Positions 42,680 to 59,007 of a DNA stretch of 64,000 nucleotides are shown piece after piece. Numbering within the stretch: the stretch's first letter is position 1; each line of letters begins with the position of its first letter. Under the pieces are notes generated by a model that searched no databases, was not told the DNA's origin, and saw only the letters and a program-made list of their open reading frames with translations. The DNA is taken from the NCBI GenBank assembly GCA_003971905.1, contig RSEE01000015.1, positions 1 to 64,000 on the forward strand. Reading direction: 5' to 3'. The translations under genes and the position numbers were made by a program. The stretch comes from Moniliella sp. 'wahieum'. Its lineage: Eukaryota > Basidiomycota > Moniliellomycetes > Moniliellales > Moniliellaceae.

Positions 42680-44843
42680 ATGTCCACCAGGCCAACCTTG
42701 CGGCGCACCCTCACCGAGCCCGCCGGCGCCTCCCCCGCGCCCGCCCACCCCCGCATCTTCTCCTCGCTCCGCCGCCACCCCGGGCCACAGCATCGCCGCC
42801 GCCCTCGCGCCCGTCCGCGCCGTGGCCGAGAGCACGGCGAGCCCCTTTATGGTTGGCGCCCTGGGCGAAGATGGGCGACGCAGGAACTTTCACCGCCACC
42901 CGCAGGACCGCGATCCGGAGCTGTTTGATCAGCCGACACTGCCTCCCCCTCCCGCGGCCGGTCCGGAAGCGTGGGATCGTCCCTGCCGCATCGGCGGAGC
43001 CTGTTTGGCCTGCGCCGCAACCGCTCCTACTCGCCCGTCCCGCATCACGGCGAGGCTGCCTCTGAGCGCTCCAGCATGGATCTTGGGCGGGTAGAGGAGC
43101 GCGGTGCTCCTCGTGCCTCCGCCGACTCGGCCCGCCCAAGTTCCGTCGCATCCTCCAGCTCCGATGCCAGCTCCCGCTCCCCCGACGATGGTTTGTCGTC
43201 GGCAACCGCGGGCGGTCCATCGGCTACTGCCCCGAACGCCGATGCAAGCTCGTTTGTTGCTCCGCAACCGGCCGGGGACCTCCACCGGGATGATGCCAGT
43301 TCCGAAGTGGAGCAAAGCAAGATCCGGCAGGAAGTGGTAGACTCGGCCATCCGGACAGCACAGGACGAGTCCGAAGATGATAACAGCGATGTGTCGGACG
43401 ACGAGGCAGATTGGGACATTGACCCCATCCTGCTTGACAACACGATTTACAATGCCAACTACCTGGAGCTGCCTCCAGATGATCCGCGGATTCACCAGGA
43501 TCCTGTCGATGCGGGCGATGATGATCATGCAGGTGCACCCAACGTGGTGCTGAGGGACTTTTGCTCCCAGGTGGACCACCTTAAGCACGCTACCATCGAC
43601 ACGCCAGAGCAGCTGGGGTGCAACCATCTTCAAGTGTCCAACCCGATCTTTGAGCGCAACCGCTGTACAATTACCATTACCTCGGGAGATTGGGCTGGGG
43701 CGCAGGGCAAGCGCACACGGCAGAAGCGGTATGTGGTTGCGTCGGATGGGAGCGAGGAGGCGGCATATGCGGCGGAATGGACGATTGGGACCGTGTTGCG
43801 CGACGGCGACGAAGTGCTGGTGGTCAATGTGATGGAGACAGACATCAAGTTTGACGAACTGGACCGTAAGAACGACACGACTGCGGCGCGTGCAGAGCAT
43901 CAAAGCATTCGTGCCGCCGAAGCGCGAGTGCTGGTCGCACAGTGTACCCGTCTCTTGGAGCGGACGCGACTGTCAGTCAAGGTTGTGACCCAAGCGTTGC
44001 ACGCCAAGAATGCCAGGCACATGCTGCTTGACCTTATTGACTTTTACGAGCCGACGATGGTTATCGTCGGGAGTCGTGGCCTGAGTAGCCTCAAGGGCAT
44101 CCTGCTGGGTTCGACAAGCCATTACTTGGTTCAAAAATCCAGCGTGCCTGTTATGGTGGTGCGCAAGCGCTTGACACTTCCGCCCCTGCCCAAGGCCAAG
44201 GCGGATGTAGTGGCGGATGTGAAGGCGCGGCACCGTGAGCTGCGTGATGCAGCCATCGAGAAGGAGTCGAATGTTACGGACCAGAATCCTGAGCTGGCCG
44301 AGGTGGAAGAGCAAGAAATCAAGGATGCAGCGCTCAAGGAAAAGAAGCCTTCCGAAAACTCGAGCGGCCCACGCATTCCGCATGTGCCTGGTGTCGGGGG
44401 GAAGAAGGCAGCGGTTGCCGCGGAGGAGCGGGCGCATGCTGAGGTGGATAAGGTGCGGGAGAAGGAGGCGCAGCGAGAGCTGGAGCGGGAGAAGCAGCGC
44501 TTTGTCGCCCGTTCGGCCGAAGAAGAACGTGATCGGGTTCGGATGGAGCAAGCCGAGCGTGCGCTCAAGCGGGCCAAGGCGGCAGGCCGTGTCGAGACGT
44601 CATCGATTTCTGAGAAGGAAATCCAGGAGGTGGAAGGCATTGGGTCCGCGGATGGGAGCCACGAGGCGAACGGGCTGCACCATGTGCGCTCAGCGTCATC
44701 CCCATCGCGCCCCCCCACCGCGTTGTTGGGGGGCGGCGGTGGGAGACGAGGCTGGCGGCGCGGCTGATTCTGAAGCGCGGCGGCCGCACGCGCAGACGTC
44801 GCTGGGTTCTCCTTCGCGCACGGATGGCGAGGAGGCTGCCTGA
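42680..44843 (+). CDS. Universal stress protein (UspA) domain protein
   Basis: The ATG at 42680 starts MSTRPTLRRTLTEPAGASPA. A Ser/Pro/Asp-rich N-terminal third (about 250 residues) ends in an acidic patch (ESEDDNSDVSDDEADWDIDP). The UspA fold runs from about 43725 to 44165: RYVVASDGSEEAAYAAEWTI, DEVLVVNVMETD, RLLERTRLSVKVVTQALHA, and IVGSRGLSSLKGILLGSTSH plus YLVQKSSVPVMVVRK. The last is the G-x2-G-x9-G-S/T ATP-binding loop, and it is intact. A long Lys/Glu-rich coiled-coil-like tail (VDKVREKEAQRELEREKQRF) follows. The tail shifts frame at about 44735 and ends DGEEAA at 44843. Two or three frame changes lie in the first 300 bases. Fungal proteins with one USP domain in a long disordered chain are common, and their roles are mostly undefined. 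Confidence 0.85.
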
Positions 44844-45271
44844 GATGATATGTAACTGGCTGTTGTGAATGATGGATGCTGTGGACGAAGGGATGTGGTG
44901 GGAAGCGGGTATAGATGCAGGAGAAGAATGGTGATGGGGTGACAGGCTGCTGTGGCGTGTTCTGAGCTCAGTCCGACTCCACCAGCAGCAAAGCACGCGG
45001 TGGATAGCACACTTGCAACATTCAAACCCCAGGCGCAGTCGATGCGTCGACAATGGCCAAACGTTAATGGCCGGTGGCCGGTGATCGGTGGCCGGTGATC
45101 GGTGGCCGGTGATCGAGTGATCTCGCGTGCGATTGAAACGGTCAGCCCCAGCCTCCACCGATGATCACAGCTTGATCCCTCGCCCGCCCGCCCCCACCTC
45201 ACCTCCACCCCCTCCCCCCTCCACCCGCCTCTTGGCCATTTCGCCTCTGCAGCGGACTGGCGTCGCCAACG
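44844..45271. other. Intergenic region between USP gene and MED25-like gene
   Basis: This includes the USP 3' flank, the 14-bp repeat at 45072-45115 and a C-rich leader (CCCACCTCACCTCCACCCCC) before the next ATG. Confidence 0.5.
45072..45115. repeat. 14-bp tandem repeat, three copies
   Basis: CGGTGGCCGGTGAT is repeated three times exactly from 45072, followed by CG. A partial, related copy (GGCCGGTGGCC) precedes it. It lies about 155-200 bases upstream of the MED25-like ATG. Confidence 0.9.
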
Positions 45272-50402
<5,131 letters not shown>

Positions 50403-50926
50403 GAGCGGTGTGCGCGCCCCATCCGTCTTGAGTCCATCCTCTTCGGTCCATCCTCCTACGATCCACAAACAAGCATCGCCCTTAGCTTACCCTGACGATG
50501 TCGGTGATGGAAGTGTGGTTCCAGTGTAGGACGTAGTCCCAGCGATGGGGGAGGGTCACGGTCAACACGTTGACCGCATGCGCCACGGTAGCTTTTACTC
50601 CACCCATTAACCATTTGTCTAGGCTGCGACGTCACATTCACTGGTCAGTTTCAGCCCAGGCTTCCGCATGAGATCTGAGATCGGGGAGCTTCAGCCAGCA
50701 GGCCGGCCGGGGGGGCCAGTGACAGGAGAGGGGGCAGTGGCCAGTAGGGTTAGCCGCAGCTGTGCAAAAATCCCACCGAGACTGTGGTCCAGTGCGGGAC
50801 GTAGGATTGCAGGCACCCGGGTGGTGTTTTGCAACCCTACCCGCGCCCATCCGCCGCCATCAGCTACCTGCAGCATCGCCCGCGGCGGCATTGCTTCGGT
50901 CCCATCCCACCAAGAACTGCTTCAAG
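50403..50926. promoter_or_regulatory. Promoter region of RPL12
   Basis: This is about 520 bp between the MED25-like stop and the RPL12 ATG. It includes a pyrimidine- and CATC-rich leader close to the ATG, as is usual for ribosomal protein genes. No gene is recognised. Confidence 0.5.
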
Positions 50927-51515
50927 ATGGCGCCCAAGGCTGACCCCTCGATTCCTGTCACCGTTATCCTCCGCGCCACCGGTGGCGAGGTCGGTGCGTC
51001 CTCGGCTCTTGCCCCCAAGATCGGTCCTCTTGGTCTGGTGAGTGCCCCCATCCCGCCCGCCCCTCCCGTTGCACGTACGCGGGAAAACGGGCAGCATGGC
51101 TAACCATGGTTTTCTTTGTGCCCCACAGTCGCCCAAGAAGATTGGTGAGGACATTGCCAAGGCCACTGGGGAGTGGAAGGGCCTGCGTGTGACGGTGAAG
51201 CTGGTTGTGCAGAACCGTCAGGCGGCTGTGTCGGTGGTGCCCTCGGCTTCGTCGCTGGTCATCCGCGCGCTGAAGGAGCCCCCCCGTGACCGCAAAAAGG
51301 AGAAGAACATCAAGCACGGCGGCAACATTCCGTTTGACGAGATTGTGGAGATTGCGCGCACCATGCGCCCGCGTTCCTTTGCCAAGGACCTTTCCGGCGT
51401 GGTCAAGGAGATCCTCGGTACCGCCCAGTCGGTCGGCTGCCGCGTCGACCGTCGCCCCCCTCACGACATTATTGACGCCATCAACGAGGGGGAGATTGAG
51501 GTTCCCCAGGAGTAA
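50927..51515 (+). CDS. RPL12: 60S ribosomal protein L12 (uL11)
   Basis: This is a stalk-base protein of the large ribosomal subunit that binds the GTPase-associated centre of 25S rRNA. Exon 1 (50927-51037) gives [20 protein letters not shown] and ends [12 protein letters not shown] 91-bp intron at 51038-51128 (GTGAGT...CACAG) lies at this conserved spot. Exon 2 starts [20 protein letters not shown] and contains [37 protein letters not shown] and [19 protein letters not shown]. The product is 165 residues, the normal family length, ending EGEIEVPQE at TAA 51513-51515. There are no frame disturbances. Codon use is strongly C-ending, as expected for high expression. Confidence 0.98.
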
Positions 51516-52799
51516 CTTGTTTGCCCTCGTTGCCTCATGTCCCACCACCTTGGGTGTTGTGCGCGCTAATGCTTGTGCGTCCGTCGCACCTTTGCGCTCA
51601 TGAACCTCTTAGTTGGCGCTTTTCTCGCCACATGGGGTGTTCATGGCACCTGTACCAAATGGTTAACCCTCCTTTGGTCCCTCGATGTCATGCCCCCCCC
51701 CCCCCTCCTTGCCTGTGCCGGGCTACCCAACTGCACACATCGAAAAGCTATGGCCCTTGACCATAATCTGCCTACGTTTTATCGGGGCGTTGCTCTCCAC
51801 CATAGTTACAAGAGTGTGTTGGTTTTTGTGGAAGAGAGAGATTGAGCAAAGCAGCTGGGAAGGGGTGCTTAAGGCAAGGTTCGTTCCATCAACAGCATTC
51901 TCAGCAAACATCTCTAGTTTGCCGCCATATTGCATGCGTTTGGTAGCACCTCCGACCATGGACCGACCCTGCCACGTAGCGACAGATTTGTTCAAGCACT
52001 GTCGAGTCCCCTCTGAGGCCCTGAGGCCTGGATGTGGGAAAGGATCATAATGCACACTGGCACGAGACCTCTGCTGGGAAGACAAAAGGCGCACGGAATT
52101 TCCCTCCACACTGCACAACAAACGATGGAACGAGGCGAACCATGGAACTATGGAGCTATGGAACTATGGAACGGTGGGCGGTGGAGCGGGAACCTATTCA
52201 TGGAATGGGAGACTATTGGTAGGCATATGGAGTGGTGCAGTGCAGGGGGTGATGATTGGCTGTGTCTCTCGTGTTGCTCGCGCGCTCACTAGCTCGCTCG
52301 CCGCTCGCGGCCTGAACACCTGCTTGTTGCTGGGTTCTTTGATTCGGGCAAGAGAAGCGAGCCTCCTGTGACGGGGGGGGAGGTGCCAACAGGTGTGTCG
52401 CGTTGGGTTGGGTTGAGTGGGGTGGGGAATGCGGGCACAGAGCGGCTGGGCTGAACTGTACGGCGAGGTTGCGCCCGGCTGGCCGGCACGCCGTTCTGCC
52501 AGGGGCGCCGAGCGCTTCGAGAAGGCGGCGGCCGCGCCTCGATCAATCAATCTAGTTATCAATCAGCTTCTCGGTCAGCGAGAGGAATCGGTGTGTGATG
52601 GGTGATGCTGGCGGGGTGAGCGAGCCGAACAGACGCCCACACAGAACAGCTGCCGGCAGAGCTATCCTGGGTGGGCTGGAGCCACAAGCCACCGGCGCCC
52701 ATCTGCGCGGCCTCCCTGCTGCTGTCGACGATCGCGCCGCGATGATGGCCCGTTCTGGATCCGCCCCGATCACCCTGAGCTTGATCACTTGGTATTGAT
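51516..52799. other. 1.3-kb intergenic region
   Basis: This is the RPL12 3' flank and the promoter of the LtrA-like gene. It contains a C12 run at about 51692-51703, a short CTATGGA repeat at about 52146-52170 (ACTATGGAGCTATGGAACTA) and TGGGTTGGGTTGAGTGGGGT at about 52404. No gene is recognised. Confidence 0.5.
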
Positions 52800-55700
52800 A
52801 TGGATCCCGCATCTCTCAGCCGCATCGCTTCCGCAATGCAGCGCCCTCGTCCGTCGGCCTGCCCTCGCCGCTCGCTCTCCTGGCAGCTGAACGGCGGAGG
52901 CCAGAGGCTGTCGTCGGGCAGCCGCCTCCATCGCTCCTGCAACCACACCATCCCGATACCCCTCTCTCCACACTCCCCAATCCACCATCGCCACCGCTGT
53001 GGGCCAAGACCGGCCGTGCCGACCCCCGTTCCTGCCAGAGCCACACACGCCGTCCTGAGCGCGCCCCTCATGTCGTCCTCGTCTCGAGAAGCGCTGCCGC
53101 TGCCAATGCCGCACCCGGTCCAGCCTGGCTCCCCGAGCCGCACCCTTGTCTCGGCCGGCACACACTCCTTTTCACGCTCACCGCGATCCTTCCCTTCCTC
53201 CTCCAACCTCTCGTCCCTCTCGTCCTCGCCTACTCCGTCGTTGCTCCCACCCTCGCCCATCACGCCCAACCTGCCCATCACACCTTCGCTTTCTTTGCCA
53301 GAGTGCCACGCCTCCTCTCCGTCTGGCAGAGACTCCGTCTTGGAATCGACAAGTGCCCGCAGTTCTTTCTCCCAACGAAGTGCGCGACCATTGGCCGACA
53401 AGACGACGGCCTGGTGGTCACCTGGATGGATCGATGGTTCCGCTTGGTCGGGTGAAGATGCGCATACAACCTCCCCTTTATCGTCCCAAGACCGCCTGCA
53501 AACCCTCATGCCCCCAAACCGCGTCCCTACACCCGAACGTTCCGCCACCATCACCCCGGCCTGGTACCCGCCCACGTCCAGGCACACTCCTCATTCGTCT
53601 GCCTACGTGGCTGCGGATACAATAACCGGCACCGCCATGGTAGCTCAGAGTCCCGAACCGGTGCACATGGATCTGGGTCCCTCTCCCTCCAAAGCAGGCA
53701 CTGCCCCACCAGGTGATGAGATAGCTTGGTTGATCAATGCGTATTCCACCGATGTACGTTCGTCGGCCGCGTCTGGACATGCTTCACGCCCAGCCCCCAC
53801 GGACAACAAACTGCACTCGGTCTTATCTCCCGTCCCTTCCACCGCGGCAGTATCGCAGCGTCGTCTTACCAAGTGGAGAATACTACTTGGGACCATAAAA
53901 CCAGTGCTTTCCCCCCCTTGGCGCCTACGGTCCAAGTCCGATCGGACGACGGACTGGCTTTCCGTCAAATCCCGTACCACCACAACATCTCCGAGACCAA
54001 CTTGGTCCTCGATGCACATGAAGACGTGGAGGAAGCCGAGCGTGTGTACGGTGGTGGTACCAGTATCGACGGGATAAACACCAGCTCCACGGCCCAAGCC
54101 CGCCCTTATTCCCATCGTGCATCAAGGAGCACGTCTGTCAACCCTGGGTTGAGCCGAATGGCCCATCAATGCTCAACGGTGCCTTGCCGCCCTGTCGTAG
54201 TGGACAAGATGGAGGGCGTGGGGATGGTGAATATCATGACACGACACTGCGAGGGAGCGCAAGTCGCAGGATGATGATCATGGCAATCAACACTCTCCTA
54301 CCACGGAGTGCTTTGACCATGTCCATGGCAGCTATGATGGGCCGTACATTGCCCCTCTTCTTCCGGAAACGCCTCTGTCGTGGTCCCACATTGTCAGAAA
54401 GCCAGTCATTCGCCAATGGCTGTATGATGGAAAGTGAGTCCCACAATCGTATCAGCTACATTGACATGTGATGGCAACATATACTGATACTCGATACCTC
54501 TCTATCAGGTACTATGGTGAAACGCACGAACGGGGGTATCGCGGACCGAACTCGTGTTTGATATGGCAGCTGCTGGTGTTTGTCACATTCTTGCTTCTGA
54601 AGCCGCCGAAGCATCCAATGGGGTGGGCATCGCCAAGTTTGCCATTGTGTTCTACCTTAGTTACTCCATTTGGGGGGACATGCGATCGTGGATCAACCAG
54701 TCCGGTACGGACGATGTGTTGCAACGCCTTGCCGTCCTGGTCTACATGGTTGTAATGGCGGGCTTTGCCGCGAATGCGACGGCGGTCAACATTGTCTTTG
54801 CCGACACAGATGGGTGCCGGGACGAGACGCCTGTCAACAAGGATGAGGGGCTGAGCCGTCGTTGGCTTCCACCCGCCTTGGGCCGTCGTGCCGAGGTGAA
54901 CTCAGGGTTGGGATCGTGTGCAGATACCAGGGCGCACATTGTCGGAGGATACTTCTTTGCTACGGGCTATCGTTCCAGTCTCCATGCAGCAACCGCGTTT
55001 TACGTGTGGGCCAAGGGGATCCGTCTGATTATGCTGGTCTGTTATGGGTATTGGCTCCCGGCGTTCCGTCGGGCGCTATGGATCCAAGCTGGCTGCCTCA
55101 CTGTCCTGGCTGGTATTTTTCTCTCCATCTTGGCTGCTGACAGTTCCATCACGGTAATTGCCCTGACCATGACGGGGCTCGTGACAGATTTAGGACTACG
55201 CTACGCGGTATCGACGGCCACGCAATGGATCCATGGACGCTTCAAGCGGACCTTCAAACCAGGTCATATTCCCAGCCTAGGCCTCGGTCACGTACCCGCC
55301 ATCAACGTGGAGCACATGTCGGAGCGCATGACACTTTTTTGCCTCGTGTCGATTGGTGAAGTGGTCATCTCGAGCATGTTTACAGCGTCATCCAACCCGG
55401 AGCGGTCCGAGGGGGTTTTCCCGCCTTTGGGGCGCTTCGGCCTTGGCCATCACCTGCGCCTTTCTCATCTCATGGCTCACATTTGATGTTCATGGGAGCC
55501 GGACCTATGTGCATGCGCTCCGTCGAGGACCGCTGATCTCTCTCTCCTACACTTCCATCTACTTCCCTCTCTGTGGTGCCGTGGTGCTCCTTGGGTCGGC
55601 CGTGGAACGGATTCTGGACCAAGCCAGCGTCAGTTCCGATTCGATCACTTCCTCATCGATGAGCGAATTGGATGAAAAGCTACGCAGTCGACGTACTGCT

Positions 55701-56565
55701 TCCCTGGGTTGGCTCTTTAGCGGAAGCGTATCGGTCGTGCTTATGTGGCAGTGATTGGGTGCCTGCACAAATCGCTCGACGTTCCTCACACTGCTCTCAT
55801 CTCTACTCGGGTTCGCATTGGAGTGCGAGGCGTGGCCGCGGTGCTGTCCGCTCTGGTACCGCTGGTTACCAACCGCGTTGTGAGTCTGCCAGACAGTTCC
55901 TCCTCGACCACTGGGCATCAAGATTCCGGGCAGGAGACCAAGGAGACGTTGCAAGCCGAAACGCATCCCTTGCCCCTGCTTGGCATTCAGGCCGCTTTAC
56001 TTCTCGTGCTTGTCAGCTTTGAAGTCATCTCCAAAATCGGCTCGGTGGGCAAGTCGTACGACCCGCATCGTGCCGCAATCCGCCACCACGAGCAGATGCA
56101 AGCTCGAGCACGTGCACGACGGACACCAGGGATCAGCGTTGCGTTCCCCGGCTTGGGATCCTCCATGCGAACCAGCGATGAGGACGGCTTTGGTCGGCCC
56201 AGTCGAACCGCCGCCGGGTTTCTCTCCAAGACCGGGACCGGGTGGGACTGCGCCACGCCACGTGCGAGTTTGGGAGATTCCCTATTGGCTTCCGGTCCGA
56301 GGCGTCGTTGAGCCGGGTGGTGACTGTGGACGAAGGGGAAGAGCCGCCGTCACCTGGGTTGCTACGCCGCTTCGTATCGCCCCTCTCTCCTACTACGTCC
56401 GCGCCATCGCATCTGCCAGCTCCGGGCCTGGCCACCGATTGGCACGAGTACAGCGACCTCAGCCCGGCGGAGCGCGGCGTGGCTGACAATGGGGCTGAGA
56501 GCATAGGCCATGTTCACCCCCGGGTGTTGCGTACGTCGATGCGGTGGGCTCTGTTGGCCCACTAA
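52800..56565 (+). CDS. LtrA-like multipass membrane protein with long Ser/Pro N-terminus
   Basis: The ATG at 52800 opens about 450 residues of Ser/Pro/Thr-rich disordered sequence (LSSLSSSPTPSLLPPSPITP). WSHIVRKPVIRQWLYDGK then leads into an intron at 54434-54508 (GTGAGT...TCAG). After it, YYGETHERGYRGPNS and ELVFDMAAAGVCHI start the membrane domain, as in bacterial low-temperature-requirement A proteins. Membrane segments are FAIVFYLSYSIWGDMRSW, LAVLVYMVVMAGFAANATAV, AATAFYVWAKGIRLIMLVCY, CLTVLAGIFLSILAADSSIT, SERMTLFCLVSIGEVVISSM, AITCAFLISWLTFDVHG, FPLCGAVVLLGSAVERIL and ALLLVLVSFEVISKIGSV. The ER-T-LF-IxxGE motif is the most LtrA-like element. The cytoplasmic tail ends RTSMRWALLAH at TAA 56563-56565. 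Frame changes occur at about 53870, 54300, 54560, 55420, 55720 and 56250. Its function in fungi is unknown. Confidence 0.78.
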
Positions 56566-57285
56566 AGACGGGCTTTGTTTGTTTTCCCATTGTATACACC
56601 CCCACACCAACAGACGTTCCCTCCATACACTGACTTTCCCTATTGTATTACCCTGATACCGTTTTTGCTGCACCACATCAGTTCCACCTTTTGTCACTCG
56701 GACGCTCCCTCCCTTTTCGTGAGATCCCCCAGCTATATCCCGACGGGATGGCAGCAACCCAATTTACACCACCTCTGCTGGCGTCCCTCTATACCTGTGG
56801 CTGCATTGTCATAGACTCTCCCACGTGCACGCTGTATTCCCTCCAATGTGCATTTTCTTAAACAACCACACGCGTTGGCACCACCGCTGCGATCGGATGC
56901 GTCTTATCACACCACTGTCAACCGTACGCCCACGGCCCAAGGCGCGTGCGTGGGGCAGGCCTGGCAGCCAGCAAAAGTGGCCGAGACGGAGTGGTCTGCT
57001 GCGCACGCCAGTGCTGCGCACCGCTGCGCAGCAGCGTACCCCAGCACCGCTGCGCTCGGGCCACACCTCCATCCGAAGGGGGCACGCTCCCCGCGCTCAC
57101 CTAAGGCCAAGGATAGATTGAACATTGCAGCCCATCTGGTGCGATTGTGGCGCTGTGCGGGGGGCGGTATATAATGGCTGTCGCCAATCGCTCGATTTAT
57201 CAGGCCGCCACTGGCCACACGCCCTGCTTTTGCCACCCCACCGCCACCACTCTTGGGCGCCCCCACCCTCCCTCTCACCGTCTCC
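56566..57285. promoter_or_regulatory. Intergenic region with TATA box for the downstream gene
   Basis: TATATAAT at 57168-57175 lies 111 bases upstream of the ATG at 57286. This is the best-positioned TATA element in the window. The left half is the 3' flank of the LtrA-like gene and is AT-richer. No gene is recognised. Confidence 0.6.
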
Positions 57286-58520
57286 ATGCCGCCTGTTGCC
57301 TCTCGCCCTCCCAGCTACGACGAGACACGCCCTTTCCTCGCCGACGTGCCCGACGAGGAAAAGCCAGCTGTGCCTCTCCCCGCCCCGGCCATCAGCATTG
57401 AGGTCGATGCCGGCACGGATGCCGAACAGGCCTCCAGCCCCGTGTGCACTTGTGCCCAGCATGGATCGCACCGCCGCCGCACCGGACTCTTGGCCTTGGC
57501 CTTGGCACTCCTCTTGTATGCCGGCGGCATTTGGCTCTTATTGACGTCGCTCGGCTCGGTATGCATCTCCTCTGTCGACGGGATGGCGCAATCATTAATC
57601 ATTGCTGACCCTTTCGTTTGACTTGCTCATCCGCCAGGCCCATAAACAGTACCAACGCCACGCCCAGATGATGCAGGCTACCCACGGGTACCCGGCCGAT
57701 CCAGAGCTATGGGCGACGACCGTGGCTCAAACCACTTCGATCGAACGTGTGCAGCCTGGGTACTCGGAAATGGACGTGAACCCAGCGCATTTGAGGTGTG
57801 TGCGACGCTGGAACCGGGCAAAGAAGTGGAGATTCCAGTGGTAGTGCACCATGGCGGCCACTTCCTTATTGGTTGGTCCTTCTCGGGTGTCAAAGAACTG
57901 GCTTTCACACGGGCCGGCCCAGTGGGCATCCCGCCGCCTCACAAGAAGCCTCCGCACAAGAAGCCGCCGCACGGGCCGCCCAAGCTCCCGATCCCAAGCA
58001 AACACCCGATCCCAACTGGGTGGCCCAAGCCCCCCACGGCGGATCTTGACACGCCTCTGGACCAAGAGGGGTTGAAGCCCAAGCCGCCCAAGGACCACCC
58101 CAAACCGTACAATGTTACGGTGAGTGTTTCCCGCGCTGCGACGGCCGGGCCGGATGTGTTTGTGTGTGCATACAAGCTTCCTTTGGCCTCGGTTGGGGTG
58201 GGTGCGTTTGGATTGGTCAACGAAACTATCCGGCCTCTCTTCCCCGGCCGCAACGCATCCACCATTGAGACTTGTCCGTCAAGGTCACGCTGCCTGTGGG
58301 CTTCCCCGCCACGGCCGTCGCTCTCCGCGCGCCCATCTTCCCCCTCCGTCCTGTCCCCGCCCCGCCCGCGGACACCATTCTGCGCATCACCCGCGTCACG
58401 TCGATTGTCACCCAGCGCTTGTCGTCGCTCAAGAACCGTATCAAGCAGGCCATTCCGTGCGGTGGCCGTGCCGGTGGTCGTGGTGGCATGATGCGCCACA
58501 TGCCTCCTGCTAGCAACTAG
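57286..58520 (+). CDS. Single-pass membrane protein with PPxY and PPHKK motifs, unknown
   Basis: The ATG at 57286 begins MPPVASRPPSYDETRPFLAD. The cytosolic stretch includes a PPSY motif (possible WW-ligase docking). A short Cys-x-Cys and His/Arg-rich patch follows (CTCAQHGSHRRR), then one transmembrane helix, GLLALALALLLYAGGIWLLL. An intron at 57559-57637 (GTATGC...GCCAG, branch CTGAC) joins the extracytoplasmic part AHKQYQRHAQMMQATHGYPA. After a frame change near 57790 come VCATLEPGKEVEIPVVVHHG and GHFLIGWSFSGVKELAFTRA, a beta-sandwich-like pattern. Then come the repeats PHKKPPHKKPPHGPPK, YNVTVSVSRAATAGPDVFVC and, after one more shift near 58270, VKVTLPVGFPATAVALRAPI. It ends MMRHMPPASN at 58520. 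It reads as a type II membrane protein. I do not recognise the family. Confidence 0.6.
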
Positions 58521-59007
58521 GCTCGCGTCCTCGTCATTTGGTTTTCGTTGTTTCGTCTTTCTCTCCAGTCGCCTTGTCTTTCCTGACCCTCCATTTTCTT
58601 CTTCTCCCAATCAGCCATCGAGTGGAGGGACGATGTAAATGCCCACAACAAGAACGATGAGGATTCGGTCTTTTTTACTAGTTGACCGGCATGTAGAACA
58701 GGGCTGAGACCAGATGGGGGTTTATAGAGGTGACCATACAGCTAAGTAGTCATCGGCGGTGGATCATTATAGTAGTGTGTGGTCAACTTCGATGTAGCCG
58801 CGGCAGAGGGTGCCAACCGTTCGGGAGCCGCACCTACGCCGCAGCAACACGGTTGCATGCGAGACCCCGAAAAAAGGTTTGGATCCCTGGGTCTTATATG
58901 CTGTGGTCGGACAAGCGAGGCACAGTTCTGCGCCCGTTTTACGCTTGGCCTCCTGCGGCTGTGGAACGACAGTGCATTGCGTTCCGACCGCAGTGCTTGC
59001 CACCACC
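58521..59007. other. Intergenic region before the RING gene
   Basis: This is the 3' flank of the membrane-protein gene and the promoter of the RING gene. It is AT-richer at 58620-58790 and has no recognisable gene. Confidence 0.5.
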
